NCBI RefSeq assembly: GCF_002926165.1
Contig: NZ_MAGP01000125.1
Span: 1 to 52,027 of the forward strand
Direction of reading: 5' to 3'
DNA: 52,027 bases
DNA from: Micromonospora chalcea
GTDB taxonomy: Bacteria; Actinomycetota; Actinomycetes; Mycobacteriales; Micromonosporaceae
Below are positions 35,831-43,558 of the stretch, in pieces. Numbering within the stretch: position 1 is the stretch's first letter; every line of letters begins with the position of its first letter. The position numbers and the translations under genes were made by a program. The notes beneath the pieces were generated by a model. That model was not told the DNA's origin. It saw only the letters and a list, made by a program, of their open reading frames with translations, and did not search any database.

Positions 35831-37396
35831 GTGAGACTCCGCCCCCGCCTGGCGACGCTCGCCGCCGCGCTGACCACCGCCGTGGTCGCCGGCGCGCTGC
35901 TCGCCGCCCCGCCCGCCTCCGCCGCCACCGCGGCCTTCGTCCGCACCTCCAGCTGGAGCAGCGGGTACGAGGCCCGGTTCACCGTCACAAACGACAGCTC
36001 CGCCGCCATCTCCTCGTGGAACGTCCAGTTCGACCTGCCGTCCGGCAGCACGCTCGGCTCGTTCTGGGACGCCCGCCTCACCACCTCCGGCCAGCACGTC
36101 ACCGCCGTGAACCAGTCCTGGAACGGCGCGCTCGCCCCGGGCGCCAGCACCAGCTTCGGCTTCGTCGTCAGCGGCACCGGCGACCCGGTGAACTGCACCG
36201 TCAACGGCGCCTCCTGCGCCGGCGGCGGCAACCCCGGCAACCCGGGCGCGCCCGCCACCCCCGGCGGCCTGCGGGTCACCGGCACCACCGCGTCGTCGGT
36301 CTCGCTCGCCTGGAACGCGGTCTCCGGCACCGTCACCGGCTACCGGGTGTACGAGGGCAGCACGGTCAAGGCCACCGTCACCGGCACCTCGGCCACCGTC
36401 TCCGGGCTGGCCGCGTGCAGCGGGCACAGCTACACGGTGACCGCGTACAACGGCAGCGGCGAGTCGGCGAAGTCGGCGGCGGTCGCGGCCACCACCAGCG
36501 GCTGTACCGGTGGCGGCGGGGGCGCGATGGCCGCCGCTCCCTACCTCTACCCGGGCTGGGGCGACCCGCCCGCGCCGTCCACCGTGATGGGCGCGACCGG
36601 GATCAAGTGGTTCACCATCGCGTTCGTGCTCTCCGGCGGCGGCTGCACCCCGGCCTGGGACGGCAGCGGTCCGCTGACCGGCGGCACGCACGCCGCCACC
36701 ATCGCCGCGATCAAGGCGGCCGGCGGCGACGTCATCCCGTCCTTCGGCGGGTGGAGCGGCAACAAGCTCGGCCCGAACTGCTCGTCCGCCGCCGCGCTGG
36801 CCGGCGCGTACCAGCAGGTCATCAACGCGTACGGGCTGAAGGCCATCGACATCGACATCGAGAACAGCGACGAGTTCGAGAACGAGGTGGTGCAGGACCG
36901 CATCCTGGACGCCCTGAAGATCGTCAAGCAGAACAACCCGGGCATCAAGACCATCATCACGTTCGGCACCTCGACCACCGGGCCGTCGTACTACGGCACC
37001 CGGCTGATCAACCAGGCCGCGGCCAAGGGCGCCGGGATCGACGTGTTCACGATCATGCCGTTCGACTTCGGCGGCGGCGCGAACATGTACCAGAGCACCG
37101 TGAACGCGGCCGAGGGCCTGAAGACCGCGCTCAAGAACGCGTTCGGCTGGTCCGACGCCACCGCGTACGCCCACATGGGCCTGTCCGGCATGAACGGCCT
37201 CTCCGACCAGCAGGAGCTGACCTCGCCGGCCACCTGGACGCAGATCCGCGACTGGGCCAAGGCGCGCGGCCTGGCCCGGTTCACGTTCTGGTCGGTCAAC
37301 CGGGACCGGCCCTGCCCCGGCGGCGGCGTGGTCGCCAACTGCTCCGGCATCGCGCAGAACACCTGGGAGTTCACCGGCATCACCGCCGGCTTCTGA
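35831..37396 (+). CDS. Secreted chitinase: CBM2-Fn3-GH18
   Basis: 521 residues. Signal peptide (cleavage near ASA-AT at about 32), CBM2 (about 34-130), Fn3 domain (about 141-222), Gly spacer, GH18 barrel (about 233-521). Catalytic motif Asp340-Ile-Asp342-Ile-Glu344, with Glu344 the acid; the first Asp of DxxDxDxE is Lys here, as in some actinobacterial members. SFGGWSG is the second GH18 signature. GTG at 35831 has GGAGGAC 3 bases away; the ATG-type start at 35789 lacks one. Secreted to hydrolyse chitin; works with the neighbouring beta-glucanase on fungal walls. Confidence 0.92.
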   Translation: MRLRPRLATLAAALTTAVVAGALLAAPPASAATAAFVRTSSWSSGYEARFTVTNDSSAAISSWNVQFDLPSGSTLGSFWDARLTTSGQHVTAVNQSWNGALAPGASTSFGFVVSGTGDPVNCTVNGASCAGGGNPGNPGAPATPGGLRVTGTTASSVSLAWNAVSGTVTGYRVYEGSTVKATVTGTSATVSGLAACSGHSYTVTAYNGSGESAKSAAVAATTSGCTGGGGGAMAAAPYLYPGWGDPPAPSTVMGATGIKWFTIAFVLSGGGCTPAWDGSGPLTGGTHAATIAAIKAAGGDVIPSFGGWSGNKLGPNCSSAAALAGAYQQVINAYGLKAIDIDIENSDEFENEVVQDRILDALKIVKQNNPGIKTIITFGTSTTGPSYYGTRLINQAAAKGAGIDVFTIMPFDFGGGANMYQSTVNAAEGLKTALKNAFGWSDATAYAHMGLSGMNGLSDQQELTSPATWTQIRDWAKARGLARFTFWSVNRDRPCPGGGVVANCSGIAQNTWEFTGITAGF

Positions 37397-37409
37397 GCCC
37401 GCGACGCGG

Positions 37410-38072
37410 TCAGCGCCCGGCGGTCACCGACTGCCGGGCGCGCCGCCGGCGCACCTTCTTCACCGCCCAGCTCGCGATCATGAAACCGAAGACGGCGAAG
37501 ATCGCGTAGTTGAACCACGAGCTGTACCTGTCGACGTCCTCCCACCGCGACCCGAGGGTGAACCCGGCGCCGACGATCAGCGCGTTCCACACCCCGCTGC
37601 CGAGCGTGGTGAGCAGGATGAACTCACCGAGCGGCATCCGGTTCGCGCCGGCCGGGATCGAGACCAGGCTGCGCACCACCGGCACCACCCGGCCGATCAG
37701 CACCGCCCACCGGCCGTGCCGCTCGAACCAGCGGTCGGCCTTCTCCAGATCCTGCAGGTCGACCAGCGGGATGTGGTCCAGCCAGCGCTTGAGCCGCTCC
37801 TCGCCGAGCGCCGCGCCGAGCCAGTAGAGCACCAGCGCGCCGAGCAGCGAGCCGACCGTCGCGGCGACCACGATCAGCACCACGTTGAACCGGCCCTCGG
37901 CGGACAGGTAACCGGCCATCGCCAGCACGATCTCGCTCGGGATCGGCGGGATGATGCTCTCCAGCGCCACCAGCAACGCCACGCCGACCGCGCCGAGCGA
38001 GTCGATCACGCTCGCCACCCAGCCGGTCAGCCCGGTGAACTGGTTCGGGTCGACGTCCTGGGCCAGGGCCAT
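37410..38072 (-). CDS. DedA-family membrane protein
   Basis: 220 residues with four to five hydrophobic segments. Family hallmarks are the ESIIPPIPSEIVL motif near residue 40 and the GRVVPVVRSLVSIPAGANRM region near 128. DedA/SNARE-associated proteins are linked to membrane homeostasis, proton motive force and lipid-carrier flipping; the precise role here is unknown. ATG at 38072 has GGAAGGACC upstream. Convergent with the chitinase gene, 13 bp between stops; no adjacent partner. Confidence 0.9.
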   Translation of the reverse strand: MALAQDVDPNQFTGLTGWVASVIDSLGAVGVALLVALESIIPPIPSEIVLAMAGYLSAEGRFNVVLIVVAATVGSLLGALVLYWLGAALGEERLKRWLDHIPLVDLQDLEKADRWFERHGRWAVLIGRVVPVVRSLVSIPAGANRMPLGEFILLTTLGSGVWNALIVGAGFTLGSRWEDVDRYSSWFNYAIFAVFGFMIASWAVKKVRRRRARQSVTAGR

Positions 38073-38142
38073 GTCGGTCCTTCCACGCGAGAGCCGGAGA
38101 TCCGAAAGTGTTACCCGGACCGGCCGGTGTCACACCTGTGAC

Positions 38143-38733
38143 TCAGCCCTCCGGGTGCAGCGCCGCGTCCGCCGGACCCCGTCGCCAGCCGGTGAAGCGG
38201 ACCCGCAGCCCGCCCCGGCTGGGCGAGCAGCAGTACGGCCCGGCCGACGCCTGCGCCGACGGGTCGAGCGGGGCGACGCGGACCAGCCGCCACGGCTCGT
38301 CGTCGCACCGGGCCCGGACGGTCAGCGCGTCCCCGGCCCGGCTCACCCGGACCGTCACCTCCCGGCCCGACCACTGCGGCACCGGCGCCACCGACCAGTC
38401 CGAGAACTCGTCGGTGACCACGGCGCCCACCTGCGGCGCGCCGTCGCTCACCTCGACCCCGGCCTTGGTCCACCGCCGCTCGTCCACCCGGACCAGCACA
38501 CCGGCCTGATCGAACTGCTCCGAGTAGTCGAGGAGGAAAGACACCTCCACGGCGCTGCCCACGCCGAACGGCGCGAGCAGTGCCGAGCCGTCGTCGTGCA
38601 CGAAGCCGTAGCTGGTGCGCCGCCAGAAGTCGCTGCCGCCGTGCGGCTCGACGAGCAGGCCGCCGTCGACCGGCTCGGCCCGCTCGGGCGGGTTCAGCCA
38701 GTGGCCGGCGGACCAGTCGTACGCCTCGTTCAT
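38143..38733 (-). CDS. DUF1349-family concanavalin-like protein
   Basis: 196 residues, no signal peptide. A beta-sandwich typical of DUF1349 proteins: DFWRRTSYGFVHDDG, VSFLLDYSEQFDQAGVLVRVDERRWTKAGVE, and CSPSRGGLRVRF near the end. The family is named for yeast Ree1-like sequences, which affect enolase; bacterial function is unknown, possibly carbohydrate binding inside the cell. ATG at 38733; divergent from the TreS-like gene with 53 bp between them, so they share a promoter region. Confidence 0.85.
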   Translation of the reverse strand: MNEAYDWSAGHWLNPPERAEPVDGGLLVEPHGGSDFWRRTSYGFVHDDGSALLAPFGVGSAVEVSFLLDYSEQFDQAGVLVRVDERRWTKAGVEVSDGAPQVGAVVTDEFSDWSVAPVPQWSGREVTVRVSRAGDALTVRARCDDEPWRLVRVAPLDPSAQASAGPYCCSPSRGGLRVRFTGWRRGPADAALHPEG

Positions 38734-38786
38734 CCCGGCACCGTACCGGGTTTGACGGCGCGCACGTTCGGAGAAGTAGTCCTCGC

Positions 38787-40439
38787 ATGGGTGACAGGTG
38801 GTATCAGGAGGCGGTCGTCTACTGCCTCGACGTCGACACGTACGCGGACTCCGACGGCGACGGAGTGGGTGACTTCCAGGGGCTGATCGGCCGGCTGGAC
38901 TACCTGGCCCGGCTCGGCGTGACCTGCCTGTGGCTGAACCCGATCCACCCCTCGCCCAACGAGGACGACGGGTACGACGCGACCGACTTCTACAACGTCG
39001 ACCCGCGACTGGGCACGCTCGGCGACTTCGCCGAACTGCTGCACCAGGCGAGCAACAGGGGCATCCGGGTGATCATCGACCTGGTGGTCAACCACACCTC
39101 GGACCAGCACCCGTGGTTCCAGTCCGCCCGGTCCTCGCCGGACTCGCCGTACCGGGACTGGTACGTCTGGGCCGACCACGAGCCGGCCGACCGCCACCAG
39201 GGCATGGTCTTCCCGGGCGAGCAGCACGAGACGTGGACCTACGACCGGACCGCGAAGGCGTGGTACTATCACCGCTTCTACAAGTTCCAGCCGGACCTGA
39301 ACATCGAGAACCCGAAGGTCCGCGCGGAGATCAAGAAGATCACCTCGTTCTGGCTCCAGCTCGGCGTCTCCGGCTTCCGGATGGACGCCGTGCCGTTCAT
39401 CATCGAGCGCACCGAACCGGGCAACCCGAACTCGCCGAAGGATTTCGACTTCCTCACCGACCTGCGTCAGCACGTGCAGTGGCGACGTGGCGACGCGGTC
39501 CTGCTGGCCGAGGCGAACGTGGAGCCGGACGAGCTGCCCGTCTACTTCGGTGACGGCAGCGGCTCGGGCAACCGGATCCACATGCTGTTCGACTTCATGC
39601 TCAACGGCCGGCTGATGCTCGCCCTGGCCCGGGAGGACCCGGAGGTGATCATCGAGGCGTTGCGGGACACCCCGAAGCTGCCCACCGGCGGTCAGTGGGC
39701 CACGTTCCTGCGCAACCACGACGAGATCGACCTGTCCCGGCTCACCGCCGACCAGCGCAACGACGTGCTGGCGAAGTTCGGCCCGGACGAGAACATGCAG
39801 CTCTACGGCCGGGGCATCCGCCGCCGGCTGGCGCCCATGCTCGGCAACGATCGCCGGCACATCGAGCTGGCGTACTCGCTGCAGTTCTCGCTGCGCGGCA
39901 CGCCGGTGCTGCGCTACGGCGAGGAGATCGGCATGGGGGAGGACCTGTCGCTGGACGGGCGCGACGCGATCCGCACCCCGATGCAGTGGTCCTACGCGGA
40001 CAACGCCGGCTTCTCCACCGCCGAGCCGGAGAAGCTGGTCCGCCCGGTGATCGACAAGGGCGAGTACGGCTATCAGAAGGTCAACGTCACCGCCCAGCGC
40101 AAGGACCCGCGCTCGCTGCTCGGCTGGTTCGAGCGGATGATTCGGACGCTGCGGGAGGCGCCGGAGACCGGCTCGGGCAGCACCACCCACATCGACGTGC
40201 CGATGCCGCCGGGCGTGCTCGCGCACCGCGCCGACGGGCGTACCGGGACGATGGTCTTCCTGCACAACCTCGGCACCGAGGACGTCGAGGTGGACCTGAG
40301 CACGCTGGCCCCGGAGGCGGACCTGCCGATCGACGTGCTCAGCGACCGCAACTACGAGGACGTGGGCAAGCTCGACCGGCTCAAGCTCGGCGGGTACGGC
40401 TACCGGTGGATCCGGCTCTGCCGGCGCCACGGGCGGTAG
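38787..40439 (+). CDS. GH13 alpha-amylase family protein, trehalose-synthase-like
   Basis: 550 residues. The four GH13 regions are intact: DLVVNHTS, nucleophile Asp200 in GFRMDAV, acid Glu242 in LLAEANV, and Asp312 in RNHDEIDL. A calcium-loop-like DSDGDGVGD stands at 21-29. The text MQLYGRGIRRRLAPML and VRPVIDKGEYGYQKVNV is close to TreS, which interconverts maltose and trehalose. However, there is no adjacent maltokinase (pep2) or glgE/glgB, so other alpha-glucosidase specificities are possible. ATG at 38787 with GGAGAAG 11 bases upstream; the longer frame overlaps the divergent gene. Confidence 0.87.
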   Translation: MGDRWYQEAVVYCLDVDTYADSDGDGVGDFQGLIGRLDYLARLGVTCLWLNPIHPSPNEDDGYDATDFYNVDPRLGTLGDFAELLHQASNRGIRVIIDLVVNHTSDQHPWFQSARSSPDSPYRDWYVWADHEPADRHQGMVFPGEQHETWTYDRTAKAWYYHRFYKFQPDLNIENPKVRAEIKKITSFWLQLGVSGFRMDAVPFIIERTEPGNPNSPKDFDFLTDLRQHVQWRRGDAVLLAEANVEPDELPVYFGDGSGSGNRIHMLFDFMLNGRLMLALAREDPEVIIEALRDTPKLPTGGQWATFLRNHDEIDLSRLTADQRNDVLAKFGPDENMQLYGRGIRRRLAPMLGNDRRHIELAYSLQFSLRGTPVLRYGEEIGMGEDLSLDGRDAIRTPMQWSYADNAGFSTAEPEKLVRPVIDKGEYGYQKVNVTAQRKDPRSLLGWFERMIRTLREAPETGSGSTTHIDVPMPPGVLAHRADGRTGTMVFLHNLGTEDVEVDLSTLAPEADLPIDVLSDRNYEDVGKLDRLKLGGYGYRWIRLCRRHGR

Positions 40440-40483
40440 GCGCGGCGTACCGGCGGGTTAAGCTCCTTCGATCGAGCCACAAG

Positions 40484-40497
40484 TTACCGGGAGGTAA
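40484..40497 (+). promoter_or_regulatory. Palindrome TTACC-N4-GGTAA overlapping the fabG ribosome site
   Basis: TTACC (40484-40488) and GGTAA (40493-40497) flank GGGA, and the GGGAGGTAA part is also the ribosome binding site of the SDR gene at 40500. TTAC...GTAA palindromes are common operators for TetR-type regulators of fatty-acid genes in actinobacteria; here binding would cover the start of translation as well. Confidence 0.4.
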
Positions 40498-40499
40498 GC

Positions 40500-41258
40500 A
40501 TGTCGGAGGAGCCCCGCATCGCCGTCGTCACCGGAGCCGCGCGCGGCATCGGGGCGGCGACCGCCCGCCGGCTGGCGGCCGACGGCGCGGTCGTCGCCGT
40601 GGTCGACATCGACGAGTCCGCCACCAAGGAGACGGTGGACGCCATCGGCTCGGCCGGCGGCCGGGCGCTCGGCGTCGGCGCCGACGTGTCCGACCGGGCC
40701 CAGGTCGAGGCAGCCGTGGAGCGGATCGCCGCCGAGCTGGGCGCACCGACAGTGCTCGTCAACAACGCGGGTGTGCTGCGCGACAACCTGCTGTTCAAGA
40801 TGACCGAGGGCGACTGGGACACGGTCATGGGCGTGCACCTGCGCGGCGCGTTCCTGTTCAGCCAGGCCGCGCAGAAGCACATGGTCGAGGCGAAGTGGGG
40901 CCGGATCGTCAACCTGTCCAGCACGTCCGCGCTCGGCAACCGGGGCCAGGCGAACTACTCGGCCGCGAAGGCCGGCCTCCAGGGCTTCACCAAGACGCTG
41001 GCGATCGAGCTGGGCCCGTTCGGGGTGACTGTCAACGCGGTCGCGCCGGGCTTCATCGTCACCGACATGACCGCTGCCACCGCGGCGCGGATGAAGGTCG
41101 ACTTCGACGACCTGCAGAAGCACGCCGCCGCCGAGATCCCGGTACGCCGCCCCGGCCGCCCGGAGGACGTCGCGCACACCATCTCGTTCCTCGCCAGCGA
41201 GGGCGCGTCGTTCGTCTCCGGCCAGGTCATCTACGTCGCCGGCGGTCCGAAGGACTGA
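40500..41258 (+). CDS. 3-oxoacyl-[ACP] reductase-type SDR (FabG family)
   Basis: 252 residues. Canonical cofactor motif TGAARGIG (11-18), VNNAG near 88, catalytic Ser140, Tyr153 and Lys157, and a C-terminal GQVIYVAGGPKD. Asp36 after the second strand (VVDID) suggests NAD rather than NADP preference. Probably a beta-hydroxyacyl dehydrogenase or ketoacyl reductase of lipid metabolism; no acyl carrier or MaoC gene is adjacent. ATG at 40500 follows GGGAGGTAAGC, an excellent ribosome site that is also half of a palindrome. Confidence 0.9.
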   Translation: MSEEPRIAVVTGAARGIGAATARRLAADGAVVAVVDIDESATKETVDAIGSAGGRALGVGADVSDRAQVEAAVERIAAELGAPTVLVNNAGVLRDNLLFKMTEGDWDTVMGVHLRGAFLFSQAAQKHMVEAKWGRIVNLSSTSALGNRGQANYSAAKAGLQGFTKTLAIELGPFGVTVNAVAPGFIVTDMTAATAARMKVDFDDLQKHAAAEIPVRRPGRPEDVAHTISFLASEGASFVSGQVIYVAGGPKD

Positions 41259-41285
41259 CCGGCCCCCGACCCGGCGCGGGCCCGC

Positions 41286-41708
41286 TCAGGCGGGGTCGCG
41301 CCGGGTGCGCCAGAGCCAGAACAGACCGAGCACCGGCAGCACCAGCGGCACGTAGCCATAGCCGCTGCCGAAGCCGGACCAGACCGTCTCGTCCGGGAAC
41401 AGCTCCTTGTCGGCGATGCTCAGCACACCGACGCCGAGCACCCCGACCAGTTCGACGGCGCAGCAGGCCAGCGCGACCCGGCGGCCGGCGTGCCCGGCCC
41501 GGGCCAGCCCGACCGCGGCCACGATGTAGATCAGCGCCGCCACCGCGGACAGCAGATACGCCACCGGCGCCTCGTCGAACTTCGTGGCGATCTGCAGGCC
41601 GGCCCGCGAGGTCGCGGCGATGGCGAAGACGATGTAGACGGCGATCAGCAGCCGGCCCGGGCCGCGGTTGGTGGCGCGATGCTCGTGCGCGGTCGTGGTG
41701 TCAGCCAC
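41286..41708 (-). CDS. Four-helix membrane protein of unknown function (a)
   Basis: 140 residues; family not recognised. Four hydrophobic helices (about 20-41, 52-74, 77-100, 117-134) with short loops and a DKELFPDETVWSGFGSGYGY loop before the last helix; His/Arg-rich N-terminus and RTRRD tail face the cytoplasm. GTG at 41708 overlaps the stop of the preceding membrane-protein gene by 8 bases, with GGAGG 6 bases upstream, so the two form a coupled pair and perhaps one complex. No catalytic motif. Confidence 0.78.
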   Translation of the reverse strand: MADTTTAHEHRATNRGPGRLLIAVYIVFAIAATSRAGLQIATKFDEAPVAYLLSAVAALIYIVAAVGLARAGHAGRRVALACCAVELVGVLGVGVLSIADKELFPDETVWSGFGSGYGYVPLVLPVLGLFWLWRTRRDPA

Positions 41709-42120
41709 CGAGCGCCTCCCAGGTCTGCTGGAGCCGGACCGCCACGACCGGCGTGACAAGGCAGATCGCGCAGACGATGCCCGAGCCCCACCGGGTCGGC
41801 TCCATCCGCGCCAGCACCCAGGCCAGCGGCGGCAGGCAGACGAGCGTCGCCAGGTAGCCGAAGAACGCGCCCGGCTCGCCCGGTCGCTCGCCGCCGCCGA
41901 GCGCGACGAGCGCCACCACGGTCAGCGCGAGCAGCGCCACCTCCAGCACGGCCAGGCCGACGAACTGGATCCGGTCCGGCGGCCGGTGGCGTACCGCCGC
42001 CACCAGGGCCCAGAGCGCGACCGCCAGCGAGATCACGATCGCGACCGTGGCGAGCGGCCCGTCCACCGGCGATCCGGCGGCCGCCGCGACGGTCGTCGAC
42101 ACAGTGTCGTTCACCGGCAC
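41701..42120 (-). CDS. Four-helix membrane protein of unknown function (b)
   Basis: 139 residues; family not recognised. Four hydrophobic helices (about 21-43, 50-75, 86-103, 113-130), the second and third separated by a Gly/Pro loop. First gene of the coupled pair with 41286-41708. GTG at 42120 or 42114 (VNDTVST) are both possible. The near-palindrome 42124-42142 lies directly upstream. Its size and hydropathy match the partner gene, suggesting an old duplication, though the sequences are not obviously alike. Confidence 0.78.
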   Translation of the reverse strand: MPVNDTVSTTVAAAAGSPVDGPLATVAIVISLAVALWALVAAVRHRPPDRIQFVGLAVLEVALLALTVVALVALGGGERPGEPGAFFGYLATLVCLPPLAWVLARMEPTRWGSGIVCAICLVTPVVAVRLQQTWEALGG

Positions 42121-42123
42121 AGC

Positions 42124-42142
42124 CTACTAACCGGTGTAGTAG
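42124..42142. promoter_or_regulatory. Near-palindrome CTACTA...TAGTAG between divergent genes
   Basis: CTACTAACCGGTGTAGTAG has CTACTA/TAGTAG ends and an ACCGGT centre. It sits 4 bp before the membrane-protein pair and about 100 bp before the Gfo/Idh gene. Candidate operator or -10 region (TACTAA); nothing more can be said. Confidence 0.35.
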
Positions 42143-42245
42143 CGGCCCGCCCGCCGGGTCGAGGCGCGCCGGACCGGCCGGAGGACTAGCGTGGATCACG
42201 GTGCCGGCGTACGCCGGTGGCGGACGTCGACGGCAGGGGGTCCGG

Positions 42246-43142
42246 GTGCGGTTCGGGTTGTTCGGCACGGGTTACTGGGCGGCGCAGACGCACGCCGCGG
42301 CCATCGAGGCGCACCCGCGGGCACGCCTCGCCGGCGTGTGGGGGCGCAACCCCGCCAAGGCGGAGGAGCTGGCCACCCGGCACGGCGTACCGGCCTTCAC
42401 CGACGTCGACGCGCTGATCGACGCGTGCGACGCGATCGCCGTGGCGCTCCCGCCGGACGTGCAGGCCGACATCGCCGTCCGCGCCGCCACCGCCGGGCGG
42501 CACCTGCTGCTGGACAAGCCGTTGGCGCTCGACCTCGCCGGCGCCGACCGGGTGGTCGACGCGGCCCAGGCGTCCGGTGTGGCCTCGGTGGTCTTCTTCA
42601 CCCAGCGCTTCCACCCGAACGTCACCGGGTTCCTCGCCTCGACCGCCGCAGCCGGCGGCTGGCAGCACGCCCGGGCCACCATGTTCGCGTCGATCTTCCA
42701 GCCGGGAAACCCGTACGGCGACTCGACCTGGCGGCGGGAGCGCGGCGCGCTCTGGGACATCGGCCCGCACGCGCTGTCGCTGATCCTGCCGGTGCTCGGC
42801 CGGGTCACCCGGGTCGCCGCGATGGACGGCCCGAGCGGTCTGGTGCACCTGCTGCTCACCCACGACGGCGGCGCCACCAGCTCGCTCTCGCTCACCCTGG
42901 ACGCGCCGTCCGAGGCGGTCACCCGGGACTTCGTCTTCTTCGGCGAGAACGGCACCGAGACCGTCCCGCCCGGCGACGGCAGCGCGCTCCAGGCGTTCTC
43001 CACCGCGCTCGACCAGTTGCTGGAAGAGGTCGACGCGGGCACCCGCGACCACCGCTGCGACGTGCGGTTCGGCCGCGAGGTGGTGGCCGTGCTCGACGCC
43101 GCCGAGACCGCAAGGTCGCAGGGCCGCACCGTCGAGCTGTAA
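42246..43142 (+). CDS. Gfo/Idh/MocA-family NAD(P)-dependent oxidoreductase
   Basis: 298 residues. N-terminal Rossmann fold with FGLFGTGYWAAQTHAAAIE and the conserved EKP-type site as LLDKPLAL near residue 100; C-terminal alpha/beta domain with DIGPHALSLIL. Likely oxidises or reduces a sugar or cyclitol with NAD(P). Glu of the EKP motif is Asp here (DKP). GTG at 42246 follows CAGGGGG; an upstream ATG adds 15 residues. Its TAA stop is part of a 57-bp repeat. Confidence 0.88.
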   Translation: MRFGLFGTGYWAAQTHAAAIEAHPRARLAGVWGRNPAKAEELATRHGVPAFTDVDALIDACDAIAVALPPDVQADIAVRAATAGRHLLLDKPLALDLAGADRVVDAAQASGVASVVFFTQRFHPNVTGFLASTAAAGGWQHARATMFASIFQPGNPYGDSTWRRERGALWDIGPHALSLILPVLGRVTRVAAMDGPSGLVHLLLTHDGGATSSLSLTLDAPSEAVTRDFVFFGENGTETVPPGDGSALQAFSTALDQLLEEVDAGTRDHRCDVRFGREVVAVLDAAETARSQGRTVEL

Positions 43143-43195
43143 GGAAGGGCCCCTTATTAACGCCTCCGGTAGAGGAAGGGGCCCCTCTTAACACC
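43139..43195 (+). repeat. 57-bp stop-codon-associated repeat, copy 2
   Basis: Begins GTAAGGAAGGGCCCC with its TAA serving as the stop codon of the Gfo/Idh gene; 54/57 identical to the complement of 30224-30280. It contains two half-units (AGGAAGGG... starting at 43142 and 43173) and the palindromes AAGGGCCCCTT and AGGGGCCCCT, so it could fold as tandem hairpins and terminate transcription. Confidence 0.9.
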
Positions 43196-43201
43196 CGCAG
43201 G

Positions 43202-43399
43202 TCAGGCGCCGGCCAGCGTGACGATCGCCTCGCCCAGTTCGGTGGGGGACTGGAACTCCTCGGCCGGCAGGGACCGCAGCGCCTGCAGCGCCTCGGTGCT
43301 GGCACCGTTCTCCTGGCCCCAGCGGACCAGGTCCTCCCGGGAGACCGGGTAGTCCAGCCCGGCCAGGAACTCCTGCAACTGCGCGCCGGTGACGGTCAT
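43202..43399 (-). CDS. DUF2795-family small protein
   Basis: 65 residues, helical. Matches the DUF2795 pattern: LQEFLAGLDYPVSREDLVRWGQENGAS, then LQALRSLPAEEFQSPTELGEAI. These small actinobacterial proteins of unknown function often occur next to unrelated genes. ATG at 43399. Divergent from the erythromycin-esterase-like gene; its stop faces a 57-bp repeat. Confidence 0.85.
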   Translation of the reverse strand: MTVTGAQLQEFLAGLDYPVSREDLVRWGQENGASTEALQALRSLPAEEFQSPTELGEAIVTLAGA

Positions 43400-43558
43400 G
43401 CCGCCCGGCTACCCAATGAGCCCGGCGCCATGCCCCCCGCCGGGCCCGCGTCCGCCGCTACGCCCGCCCCGCCGACCCGGGCCGCAGCCGCCGCCGTACG
43501 CCCGCCGCCCGACTCGACGGCGGCGGTTTGCCCCGGCGGGCCCCGGGTAGCCGCGGAC

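Noticed and set aside
32896..36336. 1146-residue minus-strand frame opposite the yidC, GH16 and GH18 genes
   Set aside because: Antisense shadow; covers the signal peptides and catalytic motifs of real genes and shows no domain.
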